In this document: one piece after another, positions 53,230-61,521 of the stretch
How the letters are laid out: every line of letters begins with the position of its first letter
Position numbering within the stretch: position 1 is the stretch's first letter
Origin: an uncultured Clostridia bacterium
Lineage (GTDB): Bacteria > Bacillota > Clostridia > Oscillospirales > Acutalibacteraceae
Length of the DNA: 64,000 bases
Reading direction: 5' to 3'
Assembly: GCA_945912145.1 (NCBI GenBank)
Contig: CAMEBF010000001.1
Location: 186,001-250,000 of the forward strand
The notes under the pieces: model-generated
What the model saw: only the letters and a program-made list of their open reading frames with translations
Told to the model about the DNA's origin: nothing
Databases searched by the model: none
Translations under genes and position numbers: made by a program

Positions 53230-54189
53230 ATGAATGAAATTCTTGAAAAAATCAGTAAAATCGGCATTGTGCCCGTTGTTAAGCTCGATCATGCAAAGGA
53301 TGCTGTTCCGCTTGCGGACGCACTCATAAAAGGCGGTCTGCCCTGTGCGGAGGTCACGTTCCGTACGGACGCCGCCGAAGAAGCCATCGCTTCCATCACC
53401 AAAGCGTTCCCGGATATGCTTGTCGGCGCGGGAACGGTGTTGACGGTCGATCAGGTTGACAGAGCCGTCGCAGCAGGCGCAAAGTTCATCGTCACGCCGG
53501 GTTTCAATGCGAAAATCGTAAAATACTGTGTTGAGAAGAATATTCCCATCACCCCCGGATGTCCGTCGTCGTCCGATATTGAGGCGGCGATTGAGCTTGG
53601 CCTTGATGTCGTGAAATTCTTCCCGGCGGAGCCTCTCGGCGGTATCAAAATGATCAAAGCCCTTGCCGCTCCCTATGTCGGCGTCAAGTTCATGCCGACC
53701 GGGGGCATCAATGCCGGCAATATCAATGAATACCTCGATTGTGATAAGATTCTGGCCTGCGGCGGCAGCTGGATGGTCAAGGATACACTCATCAATGCCG
53801 GCAAATTCGACGAGATTGAAGCGCTGACCCGTGAAGCGGTCGCCAATATGCTCGGATTCCGTTTGGCGCATCTCGCCATCAACTGCAAGGACGAAGCGCA
53901 GGCAAAAGCGGTCGCAGATCTGTTTACCAAAGCATTCAATTTCGGTCAGCGAGAGATTCCCGTCAGTTACTTCTGCACCGATGCGATTGAAGTCATGAAG
54001 TACGATGGACGCGGCACAATGGGGCACATCGCTGTCAAAACGAATTATATGGAGAAAGCCATCGCTTATCTCGAAAGACAGGGCATCGCGCTCGATTATG
54101 ATTCCGCGCAGTATGATGAAAAAGGCAATCCGATTTTCATCTATCTCCAAGAAGAGTTTGGCGGCTTTGCCGTTCATCTTTGTCTGTAA
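53230..54189 (+). CDS. eda: KDPG/KHG aldolase fused to a VOC-like domain
   Basis: Residues 1-205 are a complete 2-keto-3-deoxy-6-phosphogluconate aldolase: Glu41 and Arg45 in AEVTFRTD, the TPGF and TPGCPSS phosphate loops, and the Schiff-base Lys129 in VVKFFPAEP. Residues about 207-319 are an added domain with the vicinal-oxygen-chelate (glyoxalase-like) pattern: FRLAHLAINCKD, then GHIAVKTNYMEKAIAYLERQGI and a final GGFAVHLCL. The extra domain could bind a metal or act on the keto acid. It lies 12 bases after uxuA with AAGGAGAAG upstream. It cleaves KDPG to pyruvate and glyceraldehyde-3-phosphate at the end of the uronate route. Confidence 0.9.
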   Translation: MNEILEKISKIGIVPVVKLDHAKDAVPLADALIKGGLPCAEVTFRTDAAEEAIASITKAFPDMLVGAGTVLTVDQVDRAVAAGAKFIVTPGFNAKIVKYCVEKNIPITPGCPSSSDIEAAIELGLDVVKFFPAEPLGGIKMIKALAAPYVGVKFMPTGGINAGNINEYLDCDKILACGGSWMVKDTLINAGKFDEIEALTREAVANMLGFRLAHLAINCKDEAQAKAVADLFTKAFNFGQREIPVSYFCTDAIEVMKYDGRGTMGHIAVKTNYMEKAIAYLERQGIALDYDSAQYDEKGNPIFIYLQEEFGGFAVHLCL

Positions 54190-54200
54190 GTTGCATAGGA

Positions 54201-54237
54201 ATATCGTCGGTTTGTGTGGCCGGCGGTATTTTTTTTG
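54201..54237 (+). terminator. Terminator of uxuA-eda
   Basis: A stem ATCGTCGG (54203-54210) / CCGGCGGT (54220-54227), with two G-T pairs, is followed by eight T. Confidence 0.82.
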
Positions 54238-54241
54238 GTTT

Positions 54242-54451
54242 TTATGTGAAAAATGCATAAAAATATTCTCGGCACTTCAAAAAATGTGATTTCTCTAACA
54301 GCGACTGCCATGTCCCGTCATATCTTTTGCACCAACGTTTTATGCTTGACAGGCTCACTCCGTACATTCGGCTTGCTTGACTTTTTCCGTTTTTTACTGC
54401 ATATTCAACTATTACTTGCTTTTTCCTTGCTTCTTGTGTTATCATGTTCAT
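54242..54451 (-). pseudogene. Truncated transposase N-terminus (helix-turn-helix)
   Basis: The 69-residue frame begins with a helix-turn-helix of the kind found at the N-terminus of IS481/IS3-type transposases (VEYAVKNGKSQASRMYGVS, then IKRWCKRYDGTWQSLLEKSH). After KSH the sequence turns to unrelated residues and stops, so the DDE catalytic part is missing. The break lies near 54290. The AT-rich sequence upstream of its start (to about 54565) probably holds one end of the lost element. No target duplication was identified. Confidence 0.6.
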
Positions 54452-54574
54452 GAGAAGTTCTTCTTTCTTGGTTAATGTTTTTGTGGTGAATCCATTATAC
54501 CATATTTTGAAGTTACTTCTCTTCTTTTTTGGGTCACATCATTTTAACACATACACCCTATTGCAATAAAATTC
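54452..54574. other. AT-rich flank, probable insertion-sequence end
   Basis: Sequence between the transposase fragment start and the palindrome of the DUF4838 promoter. It has no coding frame. Its content (TGGGTCACATCATTTTAACACA) resembles the leader of small insertion sequences, inferred from general familiarity, not from a match. Confidence 0.3.
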
Positions 54575-54614
54575 GGACGAAAGACTTGACGGAAAGTCTT
54601 TCGTCCTTTATACT
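54575..54614 (+). promoter_or_regulatory. DUF4838 gene promoter with a 13-bp inverted repeat
   Basis: A -35 TTGACG (54586-54591) and a -10 TATACT (54609-54614) are 17 bases apart. A perfect 13-bp inverted repeat, GGACGAAAGACTT (54575-54587) and AAGTCTTTCGTCC (54594-54606), covers the -35 box and most of the spacer. It is not followed by a T run, so an operator is more likely than a terminator. Confidence 0.6.
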
Positions 54615-54648
54615 GAAAGTAATTGTTTTCTTTAGAAAGGAGATTCTT

Positions 54649-56655
54649 ATGAACCGATACAGGAAAAGGATTGTTTCCGCTTTGATGAGTCTGCTTCTTA
54701 CGGCAAGTCCGCTCATGGCTTACGCTTCGGAAAAGGCGGAGCCCATCGTTTTTGAGCCGGTCTCCGAAGAGGAGCTGCTAAGGAACGATCTCGCGGAAAT
54801 AGGAGAGAATAAGCTCATCCTGATTGAGGACGGTCAAACAGATTTTACCATTGTGATTCCCGAAAACGCTTCGGATCCACTTCGCGAAGCCGCCGAAACA
54901 TTACAGAATACTCTGAAACAGATGAGCGGTGCTGAGCTTCCGGTTGTTGTGGAAAATCAATTGGAAAATGCAGAACATACCATTCGGCTCGACGAGGTTT
55001 TCGGCACGGAGCGTCCCGCGGATGAGGAACTTGCCGACGGCTATCGTCTTGTAATCGACAATACATACGTTTCCATCTGCGGACAGACGCAGGTTGGCAC
55101 GCGCAACGGCGTCTATGCGTTTATCGAAAATCAGCTTGGTTGTCTTTTCCTGACTCCCGACGATACCTATGTCCCGCAGCATACGACCGTTTGCCTTGTG
55201 AAAGCCGATGTGGCGGATACACCGGCGACGCTTTGGCGCGATGTTTACGCCTATGAGACCGCACAGAATCATTGGGCGGCGAAGCTTCGTCTGAACGGTA
55301 TCGACGTTGAATCGGACGATACGGACAAAACGATTGAACAGTTGCAGTATGAGGGATGGGGGACATGGTGTCACGACTGCTACGACTATCTCTCTCCCGA
55401 TGACTATTTCGATGAACATCCCGAATATTTTTCGGAAAAAAAAGGAGAGCGTGTGTATACCTATGAGGGTCGCGATGCTTATCTCTGCCTGAGCAATCCC
55501 GAAGTGTTTGAGATCGTCAAAAATTCTCTTGCCGAGAAGATCGCCGAGAATCCCGATCAGCTTTACTGGGATTTCAGCGGCAACGATAACTATGCGCTTG
55601 CCGGGTGCGAATGCGCCGAATGCAAGGCTGCCGATAAGGCGGCAGGCGGGACGGGCATGGGGACGCTGCTGCCGTTTCTCAATAAGCTCGCGAAGGCTTT
55701 TCCGGATAAGTATATTTCGACGCTGGCGTATCTGCATACATTAAAAGCACCGAAGAATATCAAAGCCGAGCCGAATGTCGTCATTAAACTCTGCTCGATG
55801 CCCGGCGATCAGGCTTCCTCTTATCTGAACGGCGCCAATAAGAATGCGTCGCAGTTCAAAGAACAGGTTGAGGAATGGTCAAAGATCACCGATAAGATTG
55901 TCGTCTGGGACTATGTGGTGGATTTTGCTCATCTGCTTTTGCCGTTCCCGAATTTTGCCGTGCAGGCACAGAACCAGAAGTTTTACGAGGATAACAATAT
56001 CATCGGCGTCTTTCATCAGGCGTCGAGGGAAAACGGCGGAGAATTTGCCTGCTTGCGCGCCTTTGTGCTCTCGCGTTTGATGTGGGAGGGTAGTTCCATG
56101 GACGTCGCGAAGTGCGTTTCTCAGTATGTTACCGCCTATTTCGGAGCTGCTGCGCCAAAGATTCTCGAATATATGAATCTCTGTGCCTCGGAGCTTTCGG
56201 CAGGAGATAAAACCCTTGGGCTTTATGACGGCTTGTTCGCGCATTACAAGAGCTATCTGTCCGAAGAAAACGTCAGACAGTATCAGGATTTGATTGCCGA
56301 AGCAAAAGAATCGGTTGCCGGTGACGCCGTATTGACCGGACGCGTGGAAGAAGTCGAGCTGTCGGTGGTCTATGCCACGGTACTGCTTCCCGAGATCACC
56401 GAAGAGGAACGACAGACCGCCGTGAGCCGACTCAAGGAGCTTTGCGAAACGCACGACATTTCCATGGTCTGCGAATGGGAGAGCCTCGATGACTTTCTGG
56501 CGAACACCCTGACGGCAACGGTGGCGTCCTCGCAGAAGGCACTGAAGCGGCCATACATAATTGCCGTATCGGCCGTTGCCGGTGTCGCTCTGCTTGCGGC
56601 TGCTTCTGTACTCATAGTCAAATCTGTCAAAAAGAAAAAGAAAAAAGCCGGTTGA
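54649..56655 (+). CDS. Exported DUF4838 (alpha-glucuronidase-like) protein
   Basis: A 668-residue protein with an N-terminal signal peptide (ALMSLLLTASPLMAYA) and a C-terminal membrane segment followed by six Lys, so it is probably tethered outside the cell. The start is ATG at 54649 with AAAGGAGA upstream. The middle matches the DUF4838 pattern: DGYRLVIDNTYVSICGQ and GTRNGVYAFIENQLGCLFL (a GH67-like N-terminal domain), then HPEYFSEKKGER, DFSGNDNYALAGCECAECKAAD and TLAYLHT. Some relatives act on uronic-acid-containing glycans; this one sits next to uxuA and eda. No catalytic residues can be named with certainty. Confidence 0.82.
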   Translation: MNRYRKRIVSALMSLLLTASPLMAYASEKAEPIVFEPVSEEELLRNDLAEIGENKLILIEDGQTDFTIVIPENASDPLREAAETLQNTLKQMSGAELPVVVENQLENAEHTIRLDEVFGTERPADEELADGYRLVIDNTYVSICGQTQVGTRNGVYAFIENQLGCLFLTPDDTYVPQHTTVCLVKADVADTPATLWRDVYAYETAQNHWAAKLRLNGIDVESDDTDKTIEQLQYEGWGTWCHDCYDYLSPDDYFDEHPEYFSEKKGERVYTYEGRDAYLCLSNPEVFEIVKNSLAEKIAENPDQLYWDFSGNDNYALAGCECAECKAADKAAGGTGMGTLLPFLNKLAKAFPDKYISTLAYLHTLKAPKNIKAEPNVVIKLCSMPGDQASSYLNGANKNASQFKEQVEEWSKITDKIVVWDYVVDFAHLLLPFPNFAVQAQNQKFYEDNNIIGVFHQASRENGGEFACLRAFVLSRLMWEGSSMDVAKCVSQYVTAYFGAAAPKILEYMNLCASELSAGDKTLGLYDGLFAHYKSYLSEENVRQYQDLIAEAKESVAGDAVLTGRVEEVELSVVYATVLLPEITEEERQTAVSRLKELCETHDISMVCEWESLDDFLANTLTATVASSQKALKRPYIIAVSAVAGVALLAAASVLIVKSVKKKKKKAG

Positions 56656-56670
56656 TACCGGCGAATATGA

Positions 56671-56708
56671 GGAGCTGTAAGACTTTTGCGTCCAACAGCT
56701 CCCTTTTT
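56671..56708 (+). terminator. Terminator of the DUF4838 gene
   Basis: An 8-bp stem GGAGCTGT (56671-56678) / ACAGCTCC (56695-56702) with a 16-base loop is followed by five T. A smaller GCCGGT/ACCGGC hairpin lies at the stop codon. Confidence 0.75.
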
Positions 56709-56709
56709 A

Positions 56710-57612
56710 TTATGTTTCGTCTTTCGTGACGTGGACATCCATCTGCGGAAACGGAATCGAAATGCTCCTCTCGTCAAAGATCTTTTTGACAGTCTCCGTG
56801 ACGGTGAATTTCACGTCCCAGTAGTCCTCGGTTTTACACCAGAGACGCAGCGTGTAGGAAACCGCGCTGTCATTGAACGCCGTAATAAACGCTTCGGGGG
56901 TGGGCTCTGCGAGAACCTTTTCGTTTTGCGTTGCGGCGTCGATCAACGCCTGTTTGACTTTATCCGAATCTTCGGCGTACGCGGCGCCGATTTCAATATC
57001 GATTCGTCGTGTTTCAAAGGCATTAAAATCCGTGATTGCGCTATTGGAAACCTCGCTGTTCGGAATGACAATGATTTTGTTATCCGGCGTGATGATCTTG
57101 GTGTAAAAAATGTTGACATTTTTCACAACGCCCTCATACTGTCCGGATTGAATAAAATCGCCGACAACAAACGGCTTGAAAGCCGTCAGAATAAAGCCGC
57201 CGGCAATGTTCGAGAGACTGCCTTGCAGGGCAAGGCCGATTGCCAGTCCGCACGAGCCGAGCACAGCTACCATGGAGGTCATCGGAACGCCCATGATTGC
57301 CGCGATGGTGATGATGAGCAGAATTTTCAGAGTAATCGTCAGAAAACTGCGGATGAACGAGCGAGCCGTCGGCTCAACCCGGCTGAAAAGCTTCCCCTCT
57401 TTCATTCGTTTTGAAAGGAGATTGATCAGCTTCCAGCCGACAATCAGCAAAATCAGAGAAAGTACCAGATTGATGCCCGCGTTGGCTAAATATTCCGCAA
57501 TTTTATCGCCGATTGTGCTAAGAATCTTACCGGCGTTGCTGATGTTTTCGTTGACATTGGAGAGGTCGATGTCTGTCAGGTCGATTTCGGAGGTCTTTTC
57601 AAGCAGCTGCAT
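56710..57612 (-). CDS. mscS: Small-conductance mechanosensitive channel (MscS family)
   Basis: A 300-residue channel protein. It has an N-terminal periplasmic/outer segment and three membrane helices. The pore helix region reads LGSCGLAIGLALQGSLSNIAGGF, close to the MscS glycine/alanine pattern. The beta domain follows (KPFVVGDFIQSGQYEGVVKNVNIFYTKI) and then a C-terminal alpha/beta part. It opens under membrane tension to release solutes after osmotic downshock. The ATG has GAGGAAA upstream and lies 12 bases after the GH38 stop. Confidence 0.93.
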   Translation of the reverse strand: MQLLEKTSEIDLTDIDLSNVNENISNAGKILSTIGDKIAEYLANAGINLVLSLILLIVGWKLINLLSKRMKEGKLFSRVEPTARSFIRSFLTITLKILLIITIAAIMGVPMTSMVAVLGSCGLAIGLALQGSLSNIAGGFILTAFKPFVVGDFIQSGQYEGVVKNVNIFYTKIITPDNKIIVIPNSEVSNSAITDFNAFETRRIDIEIGAAYAEDSDKVKQALIDAATQNEKVLAEPTPEAFITAFNDSAVSYTLRLWCKTEDYWDVKFTVTETVKKIFDERSISIPFPQMDVHVTKDET

Positions 57613-57623
57613 GATATTTCCTC

Positions 57624-60600
57624 TTAATACGAAACCTTGACGGTTTTGATCTCAAACGGCCGGAACGGAACCTTGCCGCTCGGCAGTTCTTCTTTGACTT
57701 CTTCAAGCATATTGGTGAGTTCGCATTTTTTCGCGCCGGGGAAGGAGAGAGTCGCATTCGTTCTGGTGCCCTCAGCCTCATACAGACGGACGATATAAGC
57801 GTTTTCAGCGTCTTCACACGGCTTAATTGCTTCGACGAAAATATTTTCTGCATCTACGCTGACAAGCTGTGCCATTTTATAATCACCCGAAGCCGTGATG
57901 ACGGGGACATTCAGTTCATAAGCGGGACGGATAACGGCGTCCGCACTGAATCCGCTGTTATGCGGCAGGAACGAATAAACGCATGCGTGCAGACCGTCGT
58001 GATCGCCTTCCGCGTCGGGATGGATGCCGCCTTTATGGAGCGACAGACGCATTTTGCCGCCGTCAACGGTGATGCCGTATTTGCAGTCGTTGAGGATCGC
58101 CGCGCCGTAACGGGACTCGGACAGGTCGGTATATTTGTGGTTGACCACTTCAAATTTGGCCTGTTCGATCGTATTGTTGCGCGTCGTCGGACGTTTGACA
58201 TAGCCGAACTGAATCTCATGACGGGCAAAATCCTCCGAAATATCGGTATCGAACGCTGTTTTGAGCAAGCGGTGGTTATCCTGCCAGTCCATCACGGTGT
58301 CGAAGCGGACTTCTGCGGAATCGGCAAAGAAGATCATATCCTGCGTGACGGTCGATTTCTCCGAAATCTGATAAACGGAGCGGACGATATAGGCGACGGT
58401 GCCTGCAGAAACGACTTCGCGGGAAACGAGATGAGAAGCGTCTTTAAATTTCACCTGAACGTCGGCGTCGATGTCCCAGTTGTCCCATTCATTCGGGACA
58501 TCCTCCGCCATGAGGAACGTATTGAAGTTTTCGCCTTTGACAAGCTCTCGTTCAGCGGTCTTGTCGTAGAAAGAGGCGATCGTGCCGTTCTCGGCAAAGC
58601 GGACTGTCGCAAAAGGCGTTTCGAGAGTGTCGCCGTCTGCCGTAAAAACAGAGTCGGCATTCGGCTCGCCGTCTTTCAGCGGAAGCGTAACACAGGACAT
58701 TGCAGGAACAGTAATGCCGCTGATGATGAGCTTTTTGTTGCCGTTTCGATCGGTATAGAGCTGCTGACGGCAATCGGCATCGAGAATCTTGCCGTTGTAA
58801 TCCATGAAAATGGCGTCGGCTCTGTCAAAGGAAAGCGTATTGATGAATGTGATGCGGTTAGTATCGTCGGCATTGACGATGGCCGCAATCTGCTCGTGCG
58901 CCTTTTTGATCAGTGCCGTCGTCTGTTCGCGGCTCTCCGCATGGGCTCTGTGAAGACAGGTGCCGGGGAGAATGTCATGGAACTGGTTGATCAGAAGTGT
59001 CTCATACAGCGGCGCAATCGCTTCTTCGGAGGCTGCATTGCCGTTCTTGACTGCTTCATTGACGGTGAGGATTTCCAGATCGCGCAGTACAAGCTCGGAT
59101 TTGCGGTTGTTGCGCTTGATGGTGTGCTGGTTGGTCAGCGTGCCGCGGTGAAGCTCAAGATAGAGCTCGCCTTTGTATGTGTTGGGGTTGACCGCCGTCG
59201 CTTCAAGATCCTGCATGAACCGGCTGACCGTCATATGTTCGGATTTGCCCACACCGTCGAGATCGTGAATGCGGCGCGACAGTTCGATCATTTCATACTG
59301 CGGTCCGCCGCCGCCGTCGCCGAAGCCGTAGGAGAGCAGGCGTTTATTCGTGACGGTCTTCTGTTTGATGAGGCCTTTCGTCTCGCGGATCATGGTCGCC
59401 GCATCCGGGAAAATATGCGTCCGGTTGAAATGCGTAAAGACGCTTGTGCCGTCCAGACCGACCCAGTTGAACGTGTCATAGGGGAATTCATTCGTATCAT
59501 TCCACGAAAGCTTCGTCGTCAGGAAGTACTTGACGTCACAGCCTTTCATGATCTGCGGAATTGCGGCAGAGTAACCGAACGTATCGGGCAGCCAGAAGCA
59601 GTCGGACGTGTAATCAAAATACTTGCGGGTGAAACGCTGTCCCCAGAGGAACTGACGTACCATCGACTCGCCGGAGGTGATATTGCAGTCGCACTCAACC
59701 CAGACGCCGCCGTTTGGCTCGTAGCGTCCCTCTCTGATCTTCTGCGCGATGCGCTCAAAGAGTTCGGGATAGTTCCTGCGGATCATATCGCCGTGGCAGG
59801 CAGAGCTTTGAATAAATTTGTATTCGGGGTACTGCTCCATGAGGCTGAGTGCATTGGCATAAGTTCTTGCGACTTTCTTTTCTGTCTCGCCGACGTGCCA
59901 GAGCCATGCGGTATCCATATGGCTGTGACCGATCAGTCCGGCAAAGGGAGCAGAATCCTCGGATTTCATCGCGAGGACTTTCTTGAGAGCGGGAGAAGAT
60001 TTGCGAAGTCCTGACATAAAGGTCTCACGGTCGGTGTCCTCCAGAAAATAGAGGACGTCTTTGTGCACTTCATACAACGCGTTGACGGCAACACCGCGCA
60101 TAAAGCTGTCTGCGGGGAGAGCGGAGGCGAGCTGATAAACAGTCAAAAGGTCAAAATAATACTCCTGAATCTCGTAATTCTTGGTGCAGATATCGGCGCC
60201 GTTGTAATGGAAATTATAATCCTTGATGCAGTCGTCGGAATCCGGATGGCAGCCGGGATAATCGTGACCGCCGTAGTATTCGATCGCCAGATTGAGGTTT
60301 TCTCCGGCTTTCGCGTCTTTGGCGATCATGTCACAGTAATGGTTGCCGTGGCTGGTGTAGACAATCTTCGTGGCAAAAGTGCCCATCGCCTTGCCATTGA
60401 CAAAGAGAAGAGCTTCGTAACCCTCCATGTGGGGTTTTACAAAAAGATCCTGTCCGGCAAGCTCTTCAGGAACCTTATAGTCTCCCTTATACCAACAATA
60501 AGCGTCTTTGCCGTACCATGTCCAGCCCGGTTCGACCGGTGCAAAAAGGGAGTCGTCGGGAATCTTGTGCAGTCTGTCTTTTGTCAGAAAGGCTGAGAAA

Positions 60601-60698
60601 GAGACCTCGGCCTGCTTTTCAAAAATCATCGGTTCGAGCAGTCGGGAAAACCTTTCGATCTTTCCGAGCAGCTTTTTTATCTGGGGTTCGTTTAACAT
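57624..60698 (-). CDS. GH38 alpha-mannosidase
   Basis: A 1024-residue cytoplasmic-type alpha-mannosidase without a signal peptide. The catalytic barrel starts at LIGHSHMDTAWLWHVGETEKKV (zinc ligands His and Asp), continues with ACHGDMIRRNYPELFERI and EPNGGVWVECDCNITSGES, and has the nucleophile Asp in WLPDTFGYSAAIPQIMKG. The C-terminal half is the usual beta domains ending FRPFEIKTVKVSY. It likely trims internalised mannosides; manA in this window would take the mannose onward after phosphorylation. The start is ATG at 60698, with GAGGTGA upstream; a longer frame adds 20 unrelated residues. Confidence 0.93.
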   Translation of the reverse strand: MLNEPQIKKLLGKIERFSRLLEPMIFEKQAEVSFSAFLTKDRLHKIPDDSLFAPVEPGWTWYGKDAYCWYKGDYKVPEELAGQDLFVKPHMEGYEALLFVNGKAMGTFATKIVYTSHGNHYCDMIAKDAKAGENLNLAIEYYGGHDYPGCHPDSDDCIKDYNFHYNGADICTKNYEIQEYYFDLLTVYQLASALPADSFMRGVAVNALYEVHKDVLYFLEDTDRETFMSGLRKSSPALKKVLAMKSEDSAPFAGLIGHSHMDTAWLWHVGETEKKVARTYANALSLMEQYPEYKFIQSSACHGDMIRRNYPELFERIAQKIREGRYEPNGGVWVECDCNITSGESMVRQFLWGQRFTRKYFDYTSDCFWLPDTFGYSAAIPQIMKGCDVKYFLTTKLSWNDTNEFPYDTFNWVGLDGTSVFTHFNRTHIFPDAATMIRETKGLIKQKTVTNKRLLSYGFGDGGGGPQYEMIELSRRIHDLDGVGKSEHMTVSRFMQDLEATAVNPNTYKGELYLELHRGTLTNQHTIKRNNRKSELVLRDLEILTVNEAVKNGNAASEEAIAPLYETLLINQFHDILPGTCLHRAHAESREQTTALIKKAHEQIAAIVNADDTNRITFINTLSFDRADAIFMDYNGKILDADCRQQLYTDRNGNKKLIISGITVPAMSCVTLPLKDGEPNADSVFTADGDTLETPFATVRFAENGTIASFYDKTAERELVKGENFNTFLMAEDVPNEWDNWDIDADVQVKFKDASHLVSREVVSAGTVAYIVRSVYQISEKSTVTQDMIFFADSAEVRFDTVMDWQDNHRLLKTAFDTDISEDFARHEIQFGYVKRPTTRNNTIEQAKFEVVNHKYTDLSESRYGAAILNDCKYGITVDGGKMRLSLHKGGIHPDAEGDHDGLHACVYSFLPHNSGFSADAVIRPAYELNVPVITASGDYKMAQLVSVDAENIFVEAIKPCEDAENAYIVRLYEAEGTRTNATLSFPGAKKCELTNMLEEVKEELPSGKVPFRPFEIKTVKVSY

Positions 60699-60729
60699 GG
60701 AATCACCTCGTGTAAGATTTACGCATAAG

Positions 60730-60758
60730 ATTATACAATATACGACGTCATTTTTCAA
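60730..60758 (-). promoter_or_regulatory. Promoter of GH38-mscS
   Basis: On the minus strand a -35 TTGAAA (60753-60758) and a -10 TATAAT (60730-60735) are 17 bases apart, about 32 bases before the ATG. Confidence 0.78.
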
Positions 60759-60781
60759 TAAAAATAAATAAAAATTTGGAA

Positions 60782-60810
60782 TTGACAGAAAAGCAAAATC
60801 CGGCTATACT
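60782..60810 (+). promoter_or_regulatory. Promoter of the HAD gene, apparently giving a leaderless mRNA
   Basis: A perfect -35 TTGACA (60782-60787) and a -10 TATACT (60805-60810) are 17 bases apart. Only six bases separate the -10 box from the ATG at 60817, so transcription should begin at or next to the start codon. No ribosome site is present. Confidence 0.75.
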
Positions 60811-60816
60811 GATATT

Positions 60817-61386
60817 ATGAATATTTACGATTTTGACGATACCATCTATGACGGCGAAAGCATCCTGGATTTCTTTCTGTGTTATGTCCGGGAGAATCCT
60901 GCTTTTCTTCGTTTTATACCCAAAGTATTATTCGGCTTTGTGAAATATAAGCTCGGAATTGTAACGCTTGAAAAGATGCAGAGCGATTATTTTCCCATTA
61001 TCAAGAAGTGGTACTGTGAGTATGACGACTGGGAGGGCTTTACCAAACGCTTTTGGGATACGCATATGCATAAAATCAAGCCCTTTTATGCCGAGGTTCG
61101 GCGTGATGACGATATTATCCTGACGGCGTCGCCGGAGCTTACGATGAGGGAAATCGCCAGACGCCTCGAAATACGCAATTTGGTCTGCTCCAGAATTGAT
61201 GAAGAGACAGGAGAAGTCACACGACTGTGTATGCGGCAGAATAAGATTCTTGCGCTTCGTGAGGATTTCGGGGATGTAGAAATCGATGATTTCTATACCG
61301 ACTCTATGAAAAATGACGGTTTCTTCGCCGAGCACGCAAAAAGAGTCTTTTTAGTTAAAGGAAATAAGATAAAACGCATCAAATAA
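60817..61386 (+). CDS. HAD-superfamily (HAD-IB type) phosphatase
   Basis: A 189-residue phosphatase of the haloacid dehalogenase superfamily. Motif I is YDFDDTIYDG, with nucleophile Asp5 and acid Asp7; motif II is the Thr/Ser in ILTASPE (about 104-110); motif III/IV residues lie in DDFYTDSMKNDGFFAEHAKRVFLV. A helical cap (about 20-90) has aromatic residues typical of the phosphoserine-phosphatase-like subgroup. The substrate is unknown. No ribosome-binding site precedes the ATG, and the promoter lies so close that the mRNA is probably leaderless. Confidence 0.85.
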   Translation: MNIYDFDDTIYDGESILDFFLCYVRENPAFLRFIPKVLFGFVKYKLGIVTLEKMQSDYFPIIKKWYCEYDDWEGFTKRFWDTHMHKIKPFYAEVRRDDDIILTASPELTMREIARRLEIRNLVCSRIDEETGEVTRLCMRQNKILALREDFGDVEIDDFYTDSMKNDGFFAEHAKRVFLVKGNKIKRIK

Positions 61387-61430
61387 GGTCTGTAAAGCTT
61401 AAAAGCTTTACAGACCTTATTCTTGTTTTT
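61385..61430 (+). terminator. Terminator of the HAD gene
   Basis: A perfect 16-base palindrome arm AAGGTCTGTAAAGCTT (61385-61400) pairs with AAGCTTTACAGACCTT (61403-61418), followed by a T-rich tract. Its arms contain CTGTAAAG/CTTTACAG, which recurs downstream. Confidence 0.85.
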
Positions 61431-61470
61431 CTGAGTGTAAAGGTGAAGACAATGTGGTGTGAAATATTTT

Positions 61471-61506
61471 ACTTTACAGGGAAATGTATAAAATTAACTG
61501 TAAAGT
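61471..61506. repeat. Inverted repeat ACTTTACAG/CTGTAAAGT
   Basis: ACTTTACAG (61471-61479) and CTGTAAAGT (61498-61506) form a 9-bp perfect stem with an 18-base loop. The same octamer appears in both arms of the HAD terminator. Confidence 0.6.
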
Positions 61507-61521
61507 TCTTCTGCTTTCGTG

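Noticed and set aside
52135-54258. A long open frame (about 700 codons) on the minus strand opposite uxuA-eda.
   Set aside because: It is the antisense shadow of two well-supported genes, has no recognisable domain, and its His/Arg/Asp/Phe-rich composition is typical of antisense reading in this genome.
57960-60014. A long open frame (about 680 codons) on the plus strand inside the GH38 gene.
   Set aside because: The GH38 frame has complete catalytic motifs, a promoter and a ribosome site; the opposite frame has none.
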